From NCBI GenBank assembly GCA_014360755.1, contig JACIWX010000003.1, forward strand, positions 91,678-155,677: 64,000 nt of DNA, written 5' to 3'. Below are positions 60,164 to 64,000 of the stretch, in pieces (within the stretch, counting starts at the first letter, position 1; the number at the start of each line of letters is the position of its first letter). This stretch comes from Chloroflexota bacterium. Lineage in GTDB: Bacteria; Chloroflexota; Anaerolineae; UBA2200. Both the position numbers and the translations under genes were made by a program. The notes below the pieces were generated by a model that searched no databases, was not told the origin of the DNA, and was given only the letters and a program-made list of their open reading frames with translations.

Positions 60164-61633
60164 ATGAATAAGAAACCAGAATGGTTTAAAGGGATTTTCC
60201 CAGCCTTGGTAACTCCATTTGCAGATGGCAGGGCAATTGATGAAGCCGCGTACCGTTCCTTGATCCGCTTCGTCCTGCCGCACGTGAATGGCGTGGTGCC
60301 GGTGGGCACGACCGGTGAGTTTGTTTATTTGACAGAGGAGGAGAAACGCCGGGCGATTGCCATTGCTCTGGATGAGGTGGCAGGACGCGTCCCAGTAGTT
60401 GCGGGCACGGGCTGTGCCAGCACCCGCGATACGGTCGCTCTGACGCGCTATGCCAAGGACGCGGGAGCACAGGCTGCTCTGGTCGTAGCCCCTTATTACC
60501 TCAAGCCCGCCTACAATGAAATTTACGAGCATTATGAAGCGGTGAGCAAGGTCGGCTTGCCGATTATCCTCTACAATATCCCCCAGTGCGCCGGCACCCA
60601 TTACGAGTGGTGGACGGCAGAGGGGTTAGCCCACCTGGACAATGTCGTTGGCATCAAAGATTCCAGCGGGGACATGCCATTTTTGATGGCTCTGTTCGAG
60701 AAAATCAAAGGGCTGGTGGGCATCTTCTGCGGCCATGATGAGATCATCACCGCCGCCCTGGCGGCAGGAGCAGATGGTGCCATCCTTGCCAGTGCCAATC
60801 TCATCCCCGATGTCTGGCAGCAGATTTATGCTGCCGTGCGCAACGGCGACTTGGCGCAGGCGCAGGCTTTACAGGCAAAGATCCAGATATTGGTGCGCCT
60901 CATCACCCGGCAAGGTTCTGTGCAGGCGGTCAAGGAGGGGCTGCAGATGATGGGGCTCCCGGTGGGCAATGCGCGGCTGCCGATGATGCCTGGCGATGCC
61001 TTTCGCCGTGAAGACCGCGAAGACCTGCGCTGGCAACTGGAGAAGTTAGGCAAGATCCCCCTGCGGGCAATAGAATATGAGTTGTGCGGCAAGACGGTGC
61101 GCACAACCGTTCCGGCTACGCCCCAAACGCCACGCCGGGTCAGTGGTTTTGCGCTGAAGATCGGCGAGGGGTTCGCTGGGCCGCCCTTCTTTGAACTGGC
61201 GCACATTGACTTGCTATTGGGAGAGCGCGGCGGGCCTGTGGACAAAGCCATTGCGCAGGCGCTTACAGTGCCCCATCCAGGCCATGAAGTACGCCTTGTC
61301 TACGAGCGCCCGCGTACGCTGCTTGTGCCGACCGTTACTCTGCGCACGGACAAACAAGCAGAGCATGTTTATACCTGGGCTACCAACGGGGTTGTGCAAG
61401 CGATCGAGGCGAGTATCACAGATGGCTTTCTACCTCGGGAGGCGCTAGATGATCTAGTCATGATTGCCAACGTGTTTGTCCACCCCGCGGCAGCCAACCG
61501 CAGACGCATCGAGGTGAACAACTACAAGGCAATGCGCGCCGCTATCCGCAAAGCCATCGAAGGCCGTCCAACCTTGGAAGAACTTTTGTACGAAAAGCAA
61601 GCAGCACGCCATCCGTTCCGGTATGCGCCGTAA
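60164..61633 (+). CDS. DapA-like aldolase fused to a Fae domain, paralogue 2
   Basis: 489 residues from MNKKPEWFKG, with GGGAG 6 nt upstream. DapA-type barrel ~1-300: [11 protein letters not shown], Tyr137 in IILYNIPQ, Schiff-base Lys165 in VGIKDSSGD. Fae domain ~325-480: FELAHIDLLLGERGGPVDKAIAQAL in parts, LVPTVTLRT, DDLVMIANVFVHPAAANRRRIEVNNYKAMRAAIRKAIEG and ending ARHPFRYAP, where known Fae proteins end in a HPF motif. The catalytic His is kept (His347). The usual second-strand AVLEPNLP is replaced by LVYERPRTL. It could capture an aldehyde released by its own barrel. It converges on the AOR gene. Confidence 0.86.
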   Translation: MNKKPEWFKGIFPALVTPFADGRAIDEAAYRSLIRFVLPHVNGVVPVGTTGEFVYLTEEEKRRAIAIALDEVAGRVPVVAGTGCASTRDTVALTRYAKDAGAQAALVVAPYYLKPAYNEIYEHYEAVSKVGLPIILYNIPQCAGTHYEWWTAEGLAHLDNVVGIKDSSGDMPFLMALFEKIKGLVGIFCGHDEIITAALAAGADGAILASANLIPDVWQQIYAAVRNGDLAQAQALQAKIQILVRLITRQGSVQAVKEGLQMMGLPVGNARLPMMPGDAFRREDREDLRWQLEKLGKIPLRAIEYELCGKTVRTTVPATPQTPRRVSGFALKIGEGFAGPPFFELAHIDLLLGERGGPVDKAIAQALTVPHPGHEVRLVYERPRTLLVPTVTLRTDKQAEHVYTWATNGVVQAIEASITDGFLPREALDDLVMIANVFVHPAAANRRRIEVNNYKAMRAAIRKAIEGRPTLEELLYEKQAARHPFRYAP

Positions 61634-61650
61634 GTGCGGCCGTGGGTATG

Positions 61651-63612
61651 CTAGCGATGTGCGTGCAGCAAGGCTTCCAGGCCTAGTATCTGAACCGTTT
61701 CAGGCGAGGGCCAGCCCGTAGCAGGGTCAATGCCCATGACGGAAAAGTAGCCTGTGGACATTGCGCCCGTGTCCAGCGTTATACCTGCCAAGGGTCCCGC
61801 TTCCAGAGGAGGGTCGCCGCGCTCGCGGGCAGGCAGCTTGACTTGCTCTGGTGTGATGCCTTCACGGGCATTAAAGGCGTGGCGCAGGGCTTGGATGCGC
61901 CATCCTAAGCGCAGAAAATCCGCTTCACTTACTTCCCAGCCTGTCGCAGCCTGCAGCCAATCCAGGATAGGCGGTTCACCCATCAACAGGCTGAATTGGC
62001 ACATGCCCAAGGAATCAAAAGCACGCAGCACTTGCATAACCACAGCCATTTCCGCGCCTTTGGCGGAATAATCATAGCGCGCTGCTAACTGACGCCCACT
62101 CCGCTTGAGATAGCGGATCATAGTAGGATTGGCAGTCATCCCGCTGAGTGTAGCGGTGTGGCGGCCCGGTGCCGGGTCCAGCCAATAGCCGACAGCCACG
62201 CCAGGTTCGTAAAGTCCGCGATGCATGGGCAGTTCCTGGCCCCCAGCGTGTACAGCGGCTTCTTGGGCAGCAGGGCTTGCACGTGAAGCGGCGTGCCGTA
62301 TGCCATCTGCCAGCCATTCCCCCAGACCGGGCTGACGGGCAGCGATACGTTTAGTCAGTTCTACGATTGCCTGGCTATCTCCCCAGTGAAGGGGGAGTTC
62401 ACCCGCGAGTTCGGGAGGCAACCAGCCACGTTCAGAACACTCAATGGCAAAAGCCACGGCCACGCCGGTGGAGATGGTATCCAGCCCCGCCAGGTTACAG
62501 ATCTCATTGCATGCCACGACTGTATCCAGGTCGGCATTCAGCAGCAGGGGGCCAAAAGCAGCCAATGTCTCGTATTCAGGGCGATGGCCGGTGCCGCCAT
62601 TGGGCAGTCGGATGGTCGCTCCACAGGCCAGTGGGCAACTGTGGCAGGCGTATGGTTTGATTTTGTTACGGATCACTGCCTCATCGCTGAGGTTTTCAGC
62701 CATGCTGACTGGGTAGTCTCGCACACTTGTGCCCGTCCAATTACGTATGGGCGTGTCATCCAGAGCCACCAGCAAGGCAGTCGCTGATGCAGTCCCGTAG
62801 AGGCGGTAGTTGTCCATGATCATCTGCAACGGGCCACTGGTGGGTTTGAAGCGGAGGCGGCGCAAAAAGGGAGCAAATGCATGGAGAAACTTGGGCATCA
62901 AGGGCATCCAGCGGGCGGGTTGGCGACGGAAAAGTTGGCGGTAGCCTTTTGTACTTTGGTCAAAGGCTTCCTTGTCAGCCAGGGGCGGCGATGCTCTGCC
63001 TCGCGCCGCGATTGCTTTGAGATTTTTGGAGCCCATCACGGCACCTAGACCGCAGCGCGCCGCAATACGGCCGCCTTCGTTGACGATGCCGGAGATGAGG
63101 GAGCGCTTTTCCCCGGCAGGCCCGATGCAAGCGACCTGCACATCTGATGAAGTAGCCTGGCGGATGGCTTCTTCCGTTGCGACCGTATCTAGCCCCCATA
63201 ATGTTGTAGCATCGCGCAGTTCAGCGTGTTGATCGTCCACATAAAGATAAACGGGTTTTGGCGCGATGCCATAGACAAATATGCCATCATAGCCCGCTCC
63301 ACGCAGGGCAGGGCCAAATCTGCCCCCACCGTTTGCCTCTCCCCAGCCGCCGGTGAGCGGTGACTTGGCTACAACCATAAAGCGGCCGCTGAAAGGCGCA
63401 TGAGTGCCTGTGAGCAAGCCTGGCAGGAATCCCAACATATTGTCTGGACCAAGGGGGTCAGTGCCAGGTGGGATATGTTCATAAAGCATGCGCACGCCCA
63501 GCCCGTACCCTCCCAGGTACTGGCGGTAGACCTCATCTGGCAAGGTTTGCTCCTCAATATGGCCTGTGGACAGATTGACAAATAGCACCCTTCCCCAATA
63601 TCCGTTTGGCAT
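61651..63612 (-). CDS. Aldehyde:ferredoxin oxidoreductase (tungsten/molybdopterin type)
   Basis: 653 residues, slightly over the family's ~610. N-terminal AOR domain: GRVLFVNLSTGHIE, LGGYGLGVRMLYEHIPPGTDPLGPDN, SPLTGGWGEANGGGRFGPALRGAGYDGIFVYG in parts. 4Fe-4S ligands: CHSCPLAC (~residues 318-325) plus the Cys of DSLGMCQFSLLMG near the C-terminus. The family oxidises aldehydes to acids with a bis-pterin tungsten cofactor, passing electrons to ferredoxin; strictly anaerobic. GAGGAG lies 6 nt before the ATG. It lies 22 nt downstream of a class II aldolase gene, so the aldolase product may be its substrate. Confidence 0.94.
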   Translation of the reverse strand: MPNGYWGRVLFVNLSTGHIEEQTLPDEVYRQYLGGYGLGVRMLYEHIPPGTDPLGPDNMLGFLPGLLTGTHAPFSGRFMVVAKSPLTGGWGEANGGGRFGPALRGAGYDGIFVYGIAPKPVYLYVDDQHAELRDATTLWGLDTVATEEAIRQATSSDVQVACIGPAGEKRSLISGIVNEGGRIAARCGLGAVMGSKNLKAIAARGRASPPLADKEAFDQSTKGYRQLFRRQPARWMPLMPKFLHAFAPFLRRLRFKPTSGPLQMIMDNYRLYGTASATALLVALDDTPIRNWTGTSVRDYPVSMAENLSDEAVIRNKIKPYACHSCPLACGATIRLPNGGTGHRPEYETLAAFGPLLLNADLDTVVACNEICNLAGLDTISTGVAVAFAIECSERGWLPPELAGELPLHWGDSQAIVELTKRIAARQPGLGEWLADGIRHAASRASPAAQEAAVHAGGQELPMHRGLYEPGVAVGYWLDPAPGRHTATLSGMTANPTMIRYLKRSGRQLAARYDYSAKGAEMAVVMQVLRAFDSLGMCQFSLLMGEPPILDWLQAATGWEVSEADFLRLGWRIQALRHAFNAREGITPEQVKLPARERGDPPLEAGPLAGITLDTGAMSTGYFSVMGIDPATGWPSPETVQILGLEALLHAHR

Positions 63613-63634
63613 TTGTGCTCCTCAATGGATTAGA

Positions 63635-64000
63635 TTAGGCGATGCCTGCTGCTTTGAGCATTTCCACCGTGTCTGGTGGCAAAGTGGCGGGCTCTTTGCC
63701 GAACAGTTTGCAAGCAAGCAGAACTTGGATGACTTCCTCGATGGCCATGGTACGGTTAGCCGCTTGCCGCAGCGTCCAACCCACCGTCAGCAAGCCATGG
63801 CATTGCATCAGAACTGCCGGGCTGTGCTGCAATGCCGCTACCACTGCCTCGCACAGTTCCGGTGAGCCAGATAGATAATACGGTATGACTTGTGTGTTCA
63901 TGAAGGGGATGGCGTCTACGGTGATGGGTGGGATGCTTCCGTTGATCAAGCCCAATGCTGTACACAACCTGGCATGGCTATGGATGACGGCTTCGATCTC
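63635..64000 (-). CDS. Class II aldolase/adducin family protein (N-terminal part outside the window)
   Basis: Open to the window edge; the visible 121 residues begin EIEAVIHSHARLCTALG. The HSHA pair and the His of LMQCHGLLTVGWTLRQA are the zinc ligands of FucA/AraD-like class II aldolases, and the C-terminal helices (EEVIQVLLACKLFG) follow. Such enzymes cleave sugar phosphates to DHAP and an aldehyde (for example lactaldehyde from fuculose phosphate). It is co-oriented with the AOR gene, 22 nt upstream of it. Confidence 0.85.
   Translation of the reverse strand, partial: EIEAVIHSHARLCTALGLINGSIPPITVDAIPFMNTQVIPYYLSGSPELCEAVVAALQHSPAVLMQCHGLLTVGWTLRQAANRTMAIEEVIQVLLACKLFGKEPATLPPDTVEMLKAAGIA

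Overview
The window looks like a stretch of chromosome from an anaerobic, probably fermentative member of the Chloroflexota (Anaerolineae/Dehalococcoidia-like). This is inferred from the mix of bacterial housekeeping genes (rpsA-type S1 protein, polA, dinB, argS, pheST with a T-box, ftsK, yebC-ruvC-ruvA, secG, comEC, pyrG) with oxygen-sensitive and archaeal-like enzymes (indolepyruvate oxidoreductase iorAB, aldehyde:ferredoxin oxidoreductase, Fae-like domains). No 16S rRNA is present, so the assignment is not proven. Promoters are sigma-70-like, often extended -10 (TGNTATAAT). Start codons include TTG and GTG behind good Shine-Dalgarno sequences.

Region by region. 1-15.7 kb: S1 protein and a TraR/DksA zinc finger, a lactonase-like hydrolase, a TtcA-like thiolase, three genes of unknown function, tRNA-Val, argS-polA, dinB, a MITE, a lipoprotein, a DapB-like dehydrogenase and a zinc-ribbon methyltransferase. 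15.8-17.5 kb: tRNA-Lys, a 1.3-kb island with two XRE regulators bounded by a direct repeat of the tRNA-Lys 3' half and by inverted repeats, then tRNA-Thr and tRNA-Leu. 17.7-25.4 kb: a divergent HyfE/HyfF-like membrane pair, ftsK, DUF72, yebC, ruvC, ruvA, cvpA. 25.5-30.5 kb: pheT-pheS behind a T-box with a UUC specifier, an unknown gene, a second MITE and a strongly structured intergenic segment. 30.5-35.4 kb: secG, a peptide-binding protein, an MFS transporter and an LCP cell-wall ligase. 35.4-39.2 kb: an operon of aldo/keto reductase, 3-hydroxyacyl-CoA dehydrogenase, crotonase and ferredoxin-like protein. 39.3-47.8 kb: two-component system, HtrA-like protease, a Spy/DUF2680-like secreted protein and a MacAB-type efflux operon, together resembling an envelope-stress block. 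48.3-55.8 kb: comEC, SGNH hydrolase, iorAB, pyrG.

55.9-64 kb is the most unusual part. A fructose-6-phosphate-aldolase-like transaldolase carries a cysteine-rich insertion. An unassigned TIM-barrel-like protein follows, then two paralogous proteins that each fuse a DapA/NAL-type Schiff-base aldolase to a C-terminal formaldehyde-activating enzyme (Fae) domain, with a small Cys-rich protein between them. Converging on these are a tungsten-type aldehyde:ferredoxin oxidoreductase and a class II aldolase that runs off the window. Both fusion proteins keep the aldolase Lys and Tyr. Only the second keeps the Fae catalytic His; the first has Gln. I propose an aldehyde-handling module in which an aldolase releases a small aldehyde to a fused Fae-like pterin-condensing or sensing domain. 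This is an inference and the substrate is unknown.

Three copies of one short palindromic element (131-189 bp, inverted ends near GAGAGTGTTGAAAA) lie in the window, two with exact 8-bp target duplications. Degenerate GAGTGAT/ATCACTC heptad repeats sit in front of several genes.
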